This document shows positions 48,801 to 58,034 of a DNA stretch of 64,000 nt, piece after piece; within the stretch, counting starts at the first letter, position 1, and every line of letters begins with the position of its first letter. The DNA comes from Balanoglossus misakiensis (lineage: Eukaryota; Hemichordata), in NCBI GenBank assembly GCA_040954595.2, contig CM082584.2, positions 4,154,001 through 4,218,000 of the forward strand. The letters run 5' to 3'. The notes beneath the pieces were generated by a model. The model was not told the DNA's origin. It saw only the letters and a list, made by a program, of their open reading frames with translations, and ran no database searches. The position numbers were made by a program, and so were the translations under genes.

Positions 48801-49893
48801 AGAAAACTGCTGACTCAGCATTTTTCACCAATGGTCTATGGGCAAAATTTTTAACGCAATTTATCTCAAAATATAGCGCGGTGACCCCTATATTTTATTT
48901 GACCAATGAATTTAAATTTACTGGACTACTAGCTTTGTGTGAAATTTCGTGAAAATGACAATAGTAGAAGTTTGTTTTCTAGCAATTATCAATGTAATCC
49001 TATGGGAAAAAGTCGGGTCGCGCAGTTTTCTGGGTTTTGTTCTGCGCGTACATCCTTAAGTTGGAAAATAAAGTCATGAAAATAATGCAAAAAGTGGCAG
49101 CTATAGAAGACTAAGAGGCTTTAAAATATCCTTTTTGTGGGACAAGACTACAGATAACGTGATTGAAAGGCACTGTCTTGCAGTTGTAAAAATGAGTAGC
49201 CATGCAATCAACTAATCTCAGTTTAATTAATACTGCTTTTTGCACACTCTAAGATTACACACACAACATGAGTGATTTCAAGGAATGATTTTATATACGA
49301 AAAATTAATATATTTTTCAAAGGTACAGGACTGATGGTTATGCATATTTTTTTTATTTGTCAAGAACAAAAGTCATGACAACAAGTTTGTTAAAAGGCAC
49401 ACTGACTGATGCAGTGTGCTCATTTGAAGAATTTGGACAGATACAGACTTACTGTAAAACGGGTTATTTTCGCGTCAGGAAATTTTCGCGATATCAAAGG
49501 AGGCAACTGTTACGCAAGAATTAAATTTTCGCGTTCTCTTATTTTTACTGGATAGTTATCTCCGAAAAACGTTTTATGCGACTTTTCATTTTCACATTTT
49601 TTTGGCTCTCGCGTATTTCGCGTAAATTTTTTTCTCGCGAAAATAACCCGTTTTACAGTATTCAGCCTCAGCTTGCTACAGTGATTCATTAACATGTGAA
49701 TATCCTTTGGTGATTACAGGTGTGGTCGTTGCTTCAACAGAAGAAAGCAATACACATTCCGCATGTATCCAATGATGACAAGAAGACGAGTTGTGAAGCA
49801 GTTGTTCGACAATTTCTGAATTTGAATTTTGAGAAAGATAATCTGCAATCGTTTCTTGGTCAATTGATTACCATTGTTTCTCAGAAAACATGA
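22305..49893 (+). CDS. MSH5: MSH5 meiotic MutS homolog, complete copy B (22 exons, 847 aa)
   Basis: Twenty-two exons join in frame to 2544 coding bases, or 847 residues, close to the vertebrate length of about 834. Known role of the family: MSH5 pairs with MSH4 as a sliding clamp on recombination intermediates in meiosis and promotes crossovers; it does not act in mismatch repair. Seen: a MutS II-like start ([12 protein letters not shown]), a long lever/clamp region, then the ATPase domain with Walker A GPNSSGKS (609-616), Walker B LVLLDE (684-689), the SSHFH switch (723-727) and a helical C-terminus. No frameshift or early stop was found. Intron 7 is 9.6 kb and contains TRIM-DTX B. This is the only complete MSH5 copy in the window. 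Exon coordinates are in the two block entries. Confidence 0.95.
23276..23406. mobile_element. Small inverted-repeat element in MSH5-B intron 1
   Basis: About 130 bp with ends AGTGTTCTCCCCAG and CTGGGGAGAACACT. Also in copy C at 59085-59208. Confidence 0.6.
23739..23817. repeat. (TTTA)n/(GTTTA)n microsatellite in MSH5-B intron 2
   Basis: Low-complexity TTTA array followed by runs of T and G. Copy C has only a short T/G run here (about 59886-59911). Confidence 0.85.
24137..24425 (+). mobile_element. 5'-truncated non-LTR retrotransposon tail, private to MSH5-B intron 2
   Basis: It encodes the typical C-terminus of a CR1/L2-like reverse transcriptase (24159-24260: [15 protein letters not shown], then [10 protein letters not shown] and a stop). 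A 3' tail follows with CAGCGCTTTGGGAT and a TAAATATTATTATT end. Copy C lacks it at the matching site (about 60250). Only the last 33 residues remain, so it is dead. Confidence 0.8.
24671..24813. mobile_element. TTAA-flanked small MITE (AAGGGGCAA ends) in MSH5-B intron 2
   Basis: About 140 bp, starting TTAAAGGGGCAA and ending GGTTCCCCTTTAA. In copy C an AGGGACAAAG element has jumped into its left TTAA. Confidence 0.5.
25376..25783. mobile_element. TTAA MITE (GGATGTACG family) in MSH5-B intron 4
   Basis: About 400 bp between TTAA sites, ends GGATGTACGCGCAGAAC and GAACGTACATCC, starting 48 bases after exon 4. Same site occupied in copy C (61581-61989). Other members are at 39375-40194, 48641-49059 and 57588-58008. 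Confidence 0.8.
27154..27466. mobile_element. TTAA MITE (AAGCCCCTATAGCTG family) in MSH5-B intron 6
   Basis: Flanked by TTAA, with ends AAGCCCCTATAGCTGCCA and TGGCAGCTCTAGAGGCTT. The copy C counterpart begins at 63697. Confidence 0.7.
28196..28620. mobile_element. Inverted-repeat element in MSH5-B intron 7
   Basis: The left end (TTGGGACCGTCTCAGATTG, then AAGCTCAACAAACGAAAT) is the imperfect reverse complement of the right end (TTTTGTTTGTTGAGCTTAGG, then ATGGTCCCTT). About 425 bp. Confidence 0.55.
28705..28852. mobile_element. Half copy of the GGTCCTCTGCCCC MITE, upstream of TRIM-DTX B
   Basis: Matches the right half of the element at 37054-37308 (GAAACAAAGACCAC through GGGGACCAGACTA), in the same orientation. 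Confidence 0.7.
29763..29772 (+). promoter_or_regulatory. IRF/ISRE-like motif upstream of TRIM-DTX B
   Basis: GAAAGTGAAA fits the GAAANNGAAA core bound by interferon regulatory factors, 440 bases before the ATG. One or two such matches are expected by chance in a window this size and AT content. Confidence 0.2.
30211..35665 (+). CDS. TRIM-Deltex fusion E3 ubiquitin ligase, copy B (3 exons, 557 aa), nested in MSH5-B intron 7
   Basis: Exons are 30211-31623, 33422-33606 and 35590-35665, with the same phases as copy A. The domain order is the same: RING, B-box 1, B-box 2, coiled coil, linker, DTC. Within residues 1-350 only two residues differ from copy A (A166T, K224I). The linker has about ten changes. 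The DTC domain differs in three clusters: the segment after GTMD, the EFIGFIQG segment of exon 2 (EFEGYLRD in A), and the exon 2/3 junction, where B reads [17 protein letters not shown]. The gene lies wholly inside MSH5-B intron 7 (27858-37432) in the same orientation, so MSH5 pre-mRNA must be transcribed through it. It has its own poly(A) signal at 35965. The start is the first ATG, in the same context as copy A. A possible splice acceptor (ttcaatag) 21 bases upstream of the ATG leaves room for a 5' UTR intron. Confidence 0.9.
35965..35970 (+). terminator. Probable poly(A) signal of TRIM-DTX B
   Basis: AATAAA 300 bases after the TRIM-DTX B stop codon, in the same context as copy A and within MSH5-B intron 7. 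Confidence 0.55.
36825..37308. mobile_element. GGTCCTCTGCCCC-family MITE(s), private to MSH5-B intron 7
   Basis: The right-hand element (37054-37308) has terminal repeats TAGTCTGGTCCTCTGCCCC and reverse, and inner AGCGTAGCGCAGCCAGCGG. A second left end starts at 36825, so this is a nested or tandem pair. Copy A lacks both near 6570. Confidence 0.7.
37433..49893 (+). CDS. MSH5: MSH5-B exons 8-22 (residues 274-847)
   Basis: Exons: 37433-37478, 38633-38771, 39212-39274, 40495-40566, 41410-41466, 42227-42299, 42802-42992, 43340-43385, 44148-44189, 44780-44876, 45191-45407, 46271-46420, 47339-47557, 48032-48169, 49720-49893. Each length and phase equals its partner in copy A. Exons 18-20 (45191-47557) carry the ATPase core with Walker A and B. 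Exon 21 ends at GAT/GTCATT, a weak donor also lacking the usual G at -1. Exon 22 has most of the residue differences from copy A (for example KTSC for KKSY, FLNLN for FLKLN). Confidence 0.93.
37993..38348. mobile_element. AGGGACAAAG-family TTAA MITE, private to MSH5-B intron 8
   Basis: Full-length element flanked by TTAA. Copy A has the empty site with a single TTAA at 7210-7213, so target and duplication are clear. It landed exactly in the terminal TTAA of the older CCCTTTCACC element. Confidence 0.85.
39375..40194. mobile_element. TTAA MITE (GGATGTACG family) carrying a nested element, private to MSH5-B intron 10
   Basis: The outer element has the usual GGATGTACG-type ends and TTAA flanks. 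Copy A has the empty TTAA at 8212-8215. Its right part is split at about 39720-40122 by a second element containing a long hairpin. Confidence 0.85.
39729..39921. repeat. GC-rich hairpin inside the nested element of MSH5-B intron 10
   Basis: Arms of about 80 bases (CAGAACCCCATGGCTCGATC onward, mirrored to CATGGGGTTCTG) enclose a GC-rich loop that itself pairs (CCCCCGCAC with GTGCGGGGG). Confidence 0.85.
41538..41841. mobile_element. PIF/Harbinger-like MITE in MSH5-B intron 12
   Basis: Orthologous insertion to 9964-10269, with the same GGCC terminal repeats and TAA flanks. Confidence 0.65.
42334..42685. mobile_element. AGGGACAAAG-family TTAA MITE in MSH5-B intron 13
   Basis: About 350 bp between TTAA sites. 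Long terminal inverted repeats start AGGGACAAAGTCTCTCTCTC, and a central hairpin carries the ACTCGCCCAAAATGAATAA motif. Shares its site with the truncated copy in unit 1. Confidence 0.75.
43069..43262. mobile_element. TTAA MITE (GGTATACGGTCACC family) in MSH5-B intron 14, inverted relative to copy A
   Basis: Same family as 11460-11653 but in the opposite orientation and with different flanks, so it is likely an independent insertion. Ends AAAGGTATACGGTCACC and GACTGTAAACCTTTAA, with TTAA flanks. Confidence 0.7.
44711..44776. repeat. (TGTAT)n microsatellite serving as the exon 17 polypyrimidine tract in MSH5-B
   Basis: Pentamer array with two TCCCA/TCCTA-like interruptions that ends directly in the acceptor TTGCAG at 44779. 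Confidence 0.85.
47051..47259. mobile_element. TA-flanked MITE (CTGTAAAACGGG family) in MSH5-B intron 19
   Basis: Shares its insertion site with 16794-17008; same terminal repeats and TA flanks. Confidence 0.7.
48347..49124. mobile_element. TTAA MITE (AAGCCCCTATAGCTG family) in MSH5-B intron 21, split by a nested MITE
   Basis: Shares its site with 18094-18449 but is interrupted at 48641-49059 by a GGATGTACG-family element. The order of insertion is therefore clear. Confidence 0.75.
48641..49059. mobile_element. TTAA MITE (GGATGTACG family), private to MSH5-B intron 21
   Basis: About 410 bp between TTAA sites with ends GGATGTACGTTCAG and CGCGTACATCC. The empty site in copy A is the single TTAA at 18391-18394. 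Confidence 0.85.
49450..49660. mobile_element. TA-flanked MITE (CTGTAAAACGGG family) in MSH5-B intron 21
   Basis: Shares its insertion site with 18772-18983. Confidence 0.7.
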
Positions 49894-50343
49894 ATTTTGA
49901 TATAAAGTTTTGCCCGAGGAAAGATCCTTATCTCCACATCTGTGCTCATAAACGATGCATTTTACCATCAATATTTTAGTGTGATAAAATCAAAATACCT
50001 ATGTACCTGGAAAATCTAAGTATATATAATGCAGAGATCATCAAGCCAAAACGAATGCATCCATTGTGAATCTAGCAGATACACTTTGTTCACTGTTTAA
50101 CAGGAGTTTGGTATTTGAAAATGTCGCTTGTAAAATATACCACTCTTTGTGTAGTGTTTTCAAAGTACTGGCATAAAGTACATAGAAACTGTCGAAGTAC
50201 ACATTAAAAAAATACTGTTTTAACCACTGTTTGTGGGTTCTATATGCATGATACAAGGTCCATCACTCAAGTTCCACACTTCCATTCACCAGAATTGTAA
50301 TAAGTGTATTGCACTCCTTTTTATGCAAAACTCCAATGATCCT

Positions 50344-50534
50344 TTAAAGGTATACGGTCACCTCCAATTTACACACGCCCATATACGTCAGAAATGGTGT
50401 ATTTGAGTGTTTTAAAGAGCATATGGTGGCGCTCTTTTTTCATGTGTGCACCCACTGAAAATCTGTGACTGGCTAGATCTCAATTTTCCATGGTAACTGT
50501 AGCTATATTTGTATAGGTGACTGTATACCTTTAA
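50344..50534. mobile_element. TTAA MITE (GGTATACGGTCACC family) downstream of MSH5-B
   Basis: Third copy of the family, in the original orientation, inside a stretch of about 790 bp (50190-50985) that unit 1 lacks. Confidence 0.7.
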
Positions 50535-51093
50535 TGTATTGGTGACGGAAGTCTCCCCAACCTTTGAGAACATGTCATTTACAGACTCCCGAAAGAGACA
50601 ATGAGAGGCTCCATTTATTCCCATGTCAGTTTTCAATTATAATATCCTCCTGTCTTTCATGCAAAATGCATTGAACGAGAGAAAGCCTGCAGTCTCAATT
50701 TTTATGATTATCTGTTGAATTCAGGTTGATATTTACTTTCTTTATAAATAGATGACAAAAGTTTGCTATGTGGATAAGATTTTGCAGTGATTTTACTAAG
50801 GTTGGGAAACATTGGTTTTATACCCATGGGAAAATTAGGGCATTAGACTGGAAAGGTTGGTCACTGCAACTCACTGATAATCATGATTCGTTCGTGAGAG
50901 AGGGAGAGGGAGAGGGAGGGAGGGTGGAGAGTGCCCTCAAAACAACATGTCTTTCAGTCAGACCAACCAACCAAGGATTGTAGCTTCAATCAAGTACCAT
51001 ATAAAACATGTGTGTCTGTCTAAGGAATTTTACTCTAGAAAAACTTCTTTGAGGTAGTGATCATCACAAATGTCAAAAGAGAATCAACAGGGC

Positions 51094-51706
51094 TTAAAGC
51101 CCCAGTATTTCTCGTGTGCATCCATTTTTCATCATCGAAAAAAGCCCGTTTTTCCAGTACATCCATCATGGAATACTATATAATGAAGATGTAAGAAAGG
51201 TTTGGGCAATTGTAGCTACATGCAAGCCGAAAATATCGCCCGTAACACTTGAAATGATGCGCGGGTTTGTTTACAACGGAAATGTTGTACATGTCGATCA
51301 GCAAACGTGCCACTTTGACATTTTGATGGTCAGACCATTTTCGGATTTGATCTGGTTCCATCGACTGATATTTCTCCCATAAAGTTATCTTCCCAAAATT
51401 TCGCCGAATTAGTGCGCATTTCTTCGCTGAGTCGCTTGATTTGGGGCGACCAAACCTCTTCCGCATAGATTCACATTTGAGTGCGCATGCGCACTAGTCA
51501 CGTGTGTCAACATTAGCCTGACTCACGTGACTTTCTGTCCGGACAGAAAGTCATTCTTCACTCGTTATATTGTAAATTGTATGAGTTTATCAGCAGAGCT
51601 GGGGATGATGACTGTTCGATTCAGTATCAATTATCATCTACTTTTAGAAATTATAGATGCCGTTTCAAACAAAATTTTGCCCCTACGAGAAATACTGTGG
51701 CTTTAA
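51094..51706. mobile_element. TTAA element (AAGCCCCAGTATTTCTCG ends), downstream of MSH5-B
   Basis: About 610 bp flanked by TTAA. Ends AAGCCCCAGTATTTCTCG and reverse; central palindrome ACTTTCTGTCCGGACAGAAA. Present again in inverted orientation at 54325-54926. Unit 1 lacks it (near 19635). Confidence 0.8.
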
Positions 51707-51906
51707 GGTTGAGATTTGAACAATCAAAATTTGATTATCCATCTTTTTTTCAATGCCATGTTGTGCACTTTGGATAAGTTGTCAGAAATTTGAAAATGTT
51801 TAAAAGTTCTTTCATATATCGTTGATTTCAGTGACTGACATTTTGCAGTGACTGAGTTTTATATGAGTTTTTATGTTGAAAAAAACACCCAAAGAGTTTA
51901 TAACAA

Positions 51907-51912
51907 AATAAA
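51907..51912 (+). terminator. Candidate poly(A) signal of MSH5-B
   Basis: AATAAA matching the copy A site, but about 2 kb after the stop here, because transposons lie between the stop codon and this site. The true 3' end of copy B may therefore differ. Confidence 0.35.
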
Positions 51913-52023
51913 ATGATACAGTTCATTACAGGTGTTTTGCTCATGTATGTGGATGTATGTGATGAGGACAATTCGATGGTCATTAGAATGAAAAAACAAC
52001 AACAACAGAATGACGTTATATGC

Positions 52024-52410
52024 TAGTCTAGAATCTATCCGTTCGTAGTCGCATTCACCCTACTACCGTCTAGGACCGCAGAACCAAAATCTAGTAAGGC
52101 CATAAAAATGGTAATTTGAATGTGAATAGTCTCCAACTGAGCAGTCTGACGTCAGAGAAGTCAATCACTTACGTTGACCGACTACTGATTGGCCGTGAGG
52201 TGATGACGTTGAATGTTACTTATGTTTACAATGTAGCTCCGCCCCGAATGATACATAATCATGATCACGTGGTGACGCTTGACGTCAGATTGCTCAGTTG
52301 GAGACTATTCACATTCAAATTACCATTTTTATGGCCTTACTAGATTTTGGTTCTGCGGTCCTAGACGGTAGTAGGGTGAATGCGACTACGAACGGATAGA
52401 TTCTAGACTA
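52024..52410. mobile_element. MULE-like foldback MITE with 9-bp target duplication, private to the B/C junction
   Basis: 387 bp. The arms of over 130 bases start TAGTCTAGAATCTATCCG and mirror at the right end. It is flanked by GTTATATGC (52015-52023 and 52411-52419). Unit 1 has the single target GTTATATGC near 19954. Long terminal repeats with a 9-bp duplication are typical of Mutator-like elements. Confidence 0.88.
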
Positions 52411-52959
52411 GTTATATGCATGCATGTAAAAACTTGAATGGTAAGGGTTCAGCAATTGTTTGGGGGGGGTCACTTAAATTTTGAAATCCAAAAGGGGGTC
52501 ATCTTTTTTTTTTTTTGAGATGTTTAGGGGGGTCACATACTTTTGCCACCGAACTTTTGCTAGGACACCCCCTCCCATACTCACCCCCTTCATTCTTTGC
52601 CACATCTAGTGTACCAGGACAGAGTTCTTGTCACCCCACCCCACCAATGCTTACTTTGAGTGGAGTGGCAAAAGTAAAATTGGTCCTCCAAGCATTTAGT
52701 TAATTTGCTTTTGAGTTCATTAAAATGCAACTTTGAGCTCCATATTTAACAAAAATTTCTTTCCCACCCCCTTCATTCTTCACCACATCTACCCAGGGCG
52801 GAGTACTTGCCCACCCTCCCCCACCCACCCATCCATGCTAACTTTGAGTGGCTAAAATTAAATTAAATTAAAGTTCACCTTATATATATATATATCAATA
52901 ATAGCGAAACCAGAAAGCTTCTGTTGAAAATTTTATCGTAAAAACGTACAGTCCCTATG

Positions 52960-53341
52960 AAAATATAGCACCATTTGATTACACTCCCCATTCCTTGAAT
53001 AGGCTAATCCACATTACGTCAGCTTAAATTATACTAAATTTAGAAAGAACGAGAACTCCCTCATACGTCATTGTAAATTTGCAGACCAATTGTTCAATTC
53101 GGGGTAAATGACCTTTGATTTCTTTGAACAGCTACGTCAAATCTTCCATTTACAGCTAGGACTTGGTAATCGCGGCCACTGGGTCCAAAGTTTAGGCAGT
53201 TAACACCATCTTTGGCATGTAGTTGTTTGCTTTCACGAAAGGTGAGTTTAGGTAGGCGCGGAATGGGACGTTTTGTATTCCATAGGAAATGCGATAGTGA
53301 CAGGCATCGGCCATTGTGACCTCCATGGTTCATGATCAAAG
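52960..53341 (+). promoter_or_regulatory. Candidate MSH5 promoter and non-coding first exon (copy C)
   Basis: Counterpart of 20500-20840 with the same donor (GTGAGT at 53242). The distance to the MSH5-C ATG is about 4.8 kb, against 1.6 kb in copy B, because of inserted DNA. Confidence 0.38.
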
Positions 53342-55888
53342 CAGAAGAATTTTGGATCGCGCGAAGGCTGTTTTGCTAATTGCTAACCATTGATGACTCA
53401 AGTCTTCAATGTTCTAGAGATTGTAGTCGAGCTATAAAAAAAAAAAGATCCGCTTGAGCGAACGATGGTCTTGCCACCAAAACAACAACTCTCCCGGGCC
53501 CAGGCTCCTGATTCGTATTCGCATGCATTGAGGTTCCTTCTGTAGTCAGTAGCTCTCTGCGTGGCATGGGATGTGTGTCTTCCGGCGATGCTTCGAAACA
53601 TCTCCGCGCCGTTTAGACAAACAGCCCCGCCACGTAGAACTACTTCTGTGGTACCTCCATGCGTAGGGCTAGCCTCCACCACATGGAAAGCAAGATGGGT
53701 CTGTGACCTGGTACTCGATTATGGAGTGAGATTCCCGCCAAAACAGATTAATATTCTTATTTATTTATTTATTTGCTTGTTATGTATCATCATGTTTTTG
53801 CAATTTATTGCAGTTGTTTGATTATTTCAGTTTATTTTATCATTAAATTTTTTACAATATTTTTCGATCTCGTTCAGTAGTATTTTTCTTTTTATTTTAT
53901 CAGTTTATCATTCAAATAATTTACATGATTTATTTTATTATTTCTATGACTTCATTAAAGTTGACTTTTTACAAATTTAACTTCTTTTTGCATGAGTATC
54001 AGGCAAATTATTCTCTCAATTTGTCATTTCATCCGTTCAGTCATTATTTTTCATTTCATTTCAGTTTTTCATTCAAATAATTTGCATGATTTATTTCAAT
54101 GTTTCACTAAAGTTGATTTTTTAAGCATCTAATTTCTGTTATATCCTTACAATATGAAATTGTGTGTACTCAAATTACTGTCAGTTACACCAATTACCAT
54201 GTCTAAAATTCTTACAAATGGCTTTGACTACCCCCCCCCCCCCCCCCCCCCCCCCCCGGGTATATGCAACACCTAACTATAAACAAAAGAGAACAAAAGC
54301 CCTTTTTTTTTTTATAATCCAAGTTTAAAGCCCCAGTATTTCTCGTAGGGGCAAAATTTTGTTTGAAACGGCATCTATAATTTCTAAAAGTAGATGATAA
54401 TTGATACTGAATCGAACAGTCATCATCCCCAGCTCTGCTCATAAACTCATACAATTTACAATATAACGAGTGAAGAATGACTTTCTGTCCGGACAGAAAG
54501 TCACGTGAGTGTTGACACACGTGACTAGTGCGCATGCGCACTCAAATGTGAATCTATGCGGAAGAGGTTTGGTCGCCCCAAATCAAGCGACTCAGCGAAG
54601 AAATGCGCACTAATTCGGCGAAATTTTGGGAAGATAACTTTATGGGAGAAATCAGTCGATGGAACCAGATCAAATCCGAAAATGGTCTGACCATCAAAAT
54701 GTCAAAGTGGCACGATTGCTGATCGACATGTACAACATTTCCGTTGTAAACAAACCCGCGCATCATTTCAAGTGTTACGGGCAATATTTACAGCTTGCAC
54801 GTAGCTACAGTTGCCCAAACCTTTCTTCTATCTTCATTATGTAGTATTCCATGATGAATGTACAGGAAAAACGGGCATTTTTCGATGATGAAAAATGGAT
54901 ACACACGAGAAATACTGGGGCTTTAAGCAGTAAGTCATTTAACCCGGCGGCATCAAAAAAATAAAGCCACACCACACTTCCTACAGTCCTTTTTTCTGCA
55001 GTGGAGGTACAAAGTGCACACAAACGACTGCACCTTAGAAGTCTAGGATGTTCTTATGCAGAGAGAAACTTTAATGTCCAGTGTCCAGTACAGAACAAAT
55101 GAATGATCAAACTCACAGCTCTATAGGAGTATCTTGTATATTTATCACACGTGTATACAACATTTTATTATGGTATGCCTCATATTTGTTTACAAAAATA
55201 GCTCATAAAACTTAACTTTGTGTGGTTTACTGGGAAAACTAGTTCAAAGATATCCGTAGTGCTGGCCTAATATTTGTGTTCCAGAAAATTATGTTATATG
55301 AAATCCAGGTGGCATTGTCAAGTCTAAAATGCTTAGGAAGGCCATTGTACTGGTATAGACTCTCTCACAGCCCCTCTCGCTGTTCATGCAGGCTTATAGC
55401 CTGATTGCATGTGTCGCTACACAACACCATATGGGGCTTCTCCTTTGCTAAACGGTTGAGGGCGCATCAGTGAAGAGCCTTGTAGTGAAACTTGGGCTGT
55501 GAGAGAGCCTAGTACTGGTAGTGCTTATAATGTAGGTACATGTATATTGTTAATGGACATTTTCACTCAAAAAGTCAAGAACATGAAAGAAAGATATTTT
55601 ATTCCAGCAAAAACACTGATTGGTGATGATGTCATTGTCAATTATTTTAAAACAGTAAGAAAATCCTCCCCCCCCCCCCCGCACCTCCCATGTGGCACCC
55701 GTCATATATCAACCATTACTTCAAAATACAAAGCAGTCACACACTGAATGCAACTGTCAATGATGCCAGTATTTGTTTACTTGTCCACTAGCTCATGATC
55801 AACTGCCAAAAAGTGTTTGGATGTAGAAACAAGTCTTTTTCTGCAATAACCATAATAAGTTTGCAAAATCAGTACATGCTCTTGTATA
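53342..55888. other. Unit-2-specific segment replacing 20841-21162
   Basis: Both units match up to ATGATCAAAGC and resume at GGGAATTAGCTGGGAGATG. In between, unit 2 has 2.5 kb of different DNA: TTTA-rich sequence near 53756, a poly-C run, the inverted TTAA element, and a CCCC run at 55670. Open frames here show no recognised domain. Confidence 0.7.
54325..54926. mobile_element. Inverted copy of the AAGCCCCAGTATTTCTCG TTAA element
   Basis: Reverse-complement match to 51094-51706 over nearly its whole length, 2.6 kb away. The pair could fold into a long stem. Confidence 0.8.
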
Positions 55889-57587
55889 GGGAATTAGCTG
55901 GGAGATGTATTAGGCTGGTGAGAGTGGAATATTGATAGTAAAGTTGAAATCATCTTCAACAGTTTTTTTCTGCAACATTTTTGTATCATGTCTGCCTTTT
56001 TCTCTCATTTGGCTATGGTGACTTATTCACAAATATAATTTCTATCGTTTTTGTTTTTTAATACACTTCCATTTATCTATTTATGTCATTTATTGTTCTC
56101 GCTTGATTTTCCCCCTACATTTATTTCTGTTTTTCATGTTAAAGTACAGTCCTTTTCCATGTTATCTGTTATTCTTTCGAACTTTTTAGGGTTTTTCCAA
56201 AAATTAACAATATTCTACTGTCCTGTAACTTCCTCTATTTGTAAAGTCGTGTTATTTTCAAAACTATACACTGTAATTACCATGCACTAAGCTGTTTTCT
56301 CTTTTAGTGTACAAAAAGTATGGCAAATACCATTATTTTCTTAAAAACTGAAAGTGGTTGTCTGCTCATCTCACCATGTACAGCAAATTAAGATGCTGAT
56401 TGGTTAAATTGAAAAATTATCTTTTATACCTTGAGATTATATTTTCCAATTCTCCAAATTTCACATCCACATTTTAGTATAGGTTTAAAAGGACTAGTTT
56501 GCTTACTTTTAACATCTTTTTGATCGTATTAGTTTCTTTTGATAGATGATTTATGTTGTTTGCTGAAAAATGGAAAAATCACTGCTTGTTACTATCACAT
56601 TCTGTATAAACTAGTCTCATCATTCATTGAAAACCACAATCTTTTAGCGGCAACACATAGTTTCTGCATTATGAGCCAGAGGTAGATGACTATGGCCCGC
56701 GAGAATGACCCTGTATATAGATTATTCAACGTAATTTTGGTATTTGCCTAAAATTAAGAGACGGAAGTATTCATTTGTTATTTCAAGTCCATTTTACAGG
56801 CCATGATCTGAGCGTTGGCAAAAAAGTCATTAGACATATTCAAGTAGAATTTACATAAATAATTTCTCATAAGAATAAAATGATGAGAATAATGTCAAAA
56901 GTGGGTGACTTTGTCCCTTTTTATCACAAAATCGTTGTCCATTCACGATTTTAAAAGTTTAGACATTGTTATGATCTGCCGAATACAACAGGATGCTTTT
57001 AATGCCTCATTATATAACATTTCTCTTGCTTAATGCTAAGTCCATTTTTTCCATTAGATTAAAATTCTATATCTAAACTTTTAACCATTTCCAATTCCAG
57101 TTTTTGGTTTATTTTTATATAAATTGCCATTGGTCTTGGTTTAATTCCAGATTTTTTTTAAGTCAAAAAATATTTTATATAACGATTACTACAAAATTGT
57201 GACTGGGCTGCATGGTTGAATTTATATGTCTCTGGCTGCAACTGAAAAATGAATGTACCAAACATGATAACACTACAGTAAATGATATTGTAATAACTCT
57301 TGTCTCAGGCTGTGTAAGGGGCATTAATAAAATTCTTTGTTTTGCCACCTGTTTGCTGTTCATTTTTTTCAGAGAAAATAAAATGCAGATTATGCTGTAG
57401 AATAAAAAAACACAATATTTTCCATACCGTTGACCATCCAATGAGAAACTGGGTTTATCTATTTCCAGTACACTTTAATTTCCTTGTTTATTCAATTGGT
57501 AGCTGGGTAAGATTAGGGAAAATTGCTGATAGCTAACAAAGGATTTTATTTAATATGTGATCTCTTTTTTTCTGAATACCCATAACA

Positions 57588-58008
57588 TTAAGGATGTACG
57601 CGCAGAACATAAACCGGAAACAGTGCGCGCCCGGTCTTTTTCCCATAGGATTACATTGAAAATTGCTAGAAAACAAACTTCTACTATTGTCATTTTCACG
57701 AAATTTTACACATAGCTCAGTCCAGCAAATATAAATTCATTGGTCAAATAAAATATAGGGGTCACCACGCTCTATTTTGAGATAAATTGCGTGAAAAATT
57801 TTGCCCATAGACAAACCATTGGTGAAAAATGCTGAGTCATCAGTTTTCTTCTATTATCGACTAAATTCATGGCTCTGTATTTCAAAAACAAGCGCGGTGA
57901 CCCCTATATTTTATTACGGATTTTCATTATACATACAAAGGAGAATCCAAAAATCCACAATTAAAAAAAATGACAATACTTTCAATTTTACTGAACGTAC
58001 ATCCTTAA
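57588..58008. mobile_element. TTAA MITE (GGATGTACG family) just before the MSH5-C exon 1 acceptor
   Basis: 413 bp between TTAA sites. Copy B has the empty site at 22275-22278. The element ends 22 bases before the acceptor dinucleotide's end (58031). Confidence 0.88.
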
Positions 58009-58034
58009 CACAATACATTTTCCATATTTAGACA

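Larger units (their letters stand above)
49894..58031 (+). other. Junction spacer between MSH5-B and MSH5-C, expanded by insertions
   Basis: Same order as 19217-22301, but about 5 kb longer. Inserted DNA: 50190-50985, a TTAA element pair (51094-51706 and 54325-54926, inverted), a MULE-like foldback (52024-52410), a 2.5-kb replaced segment (53342-55888) with a poly-C run at 54232-54257, about 0.6 kb near 56595-57185, and a MITE at 57588-58008. No gene was recognised. Confidence 0.7.

Noticed and set aside
53094-53339. 81-codon minus-strand open frame in the B/C junction
   Set aside because: Overlaps the putative promoter block; no comparable open frame is kept in the matching block of unit 1, and no motif was recognised.
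53561-53821. 86-codon plus-strand open frame in the replaced segment
   Set aside because: No known domain, no supporting splice structure, and absent from unit 1.
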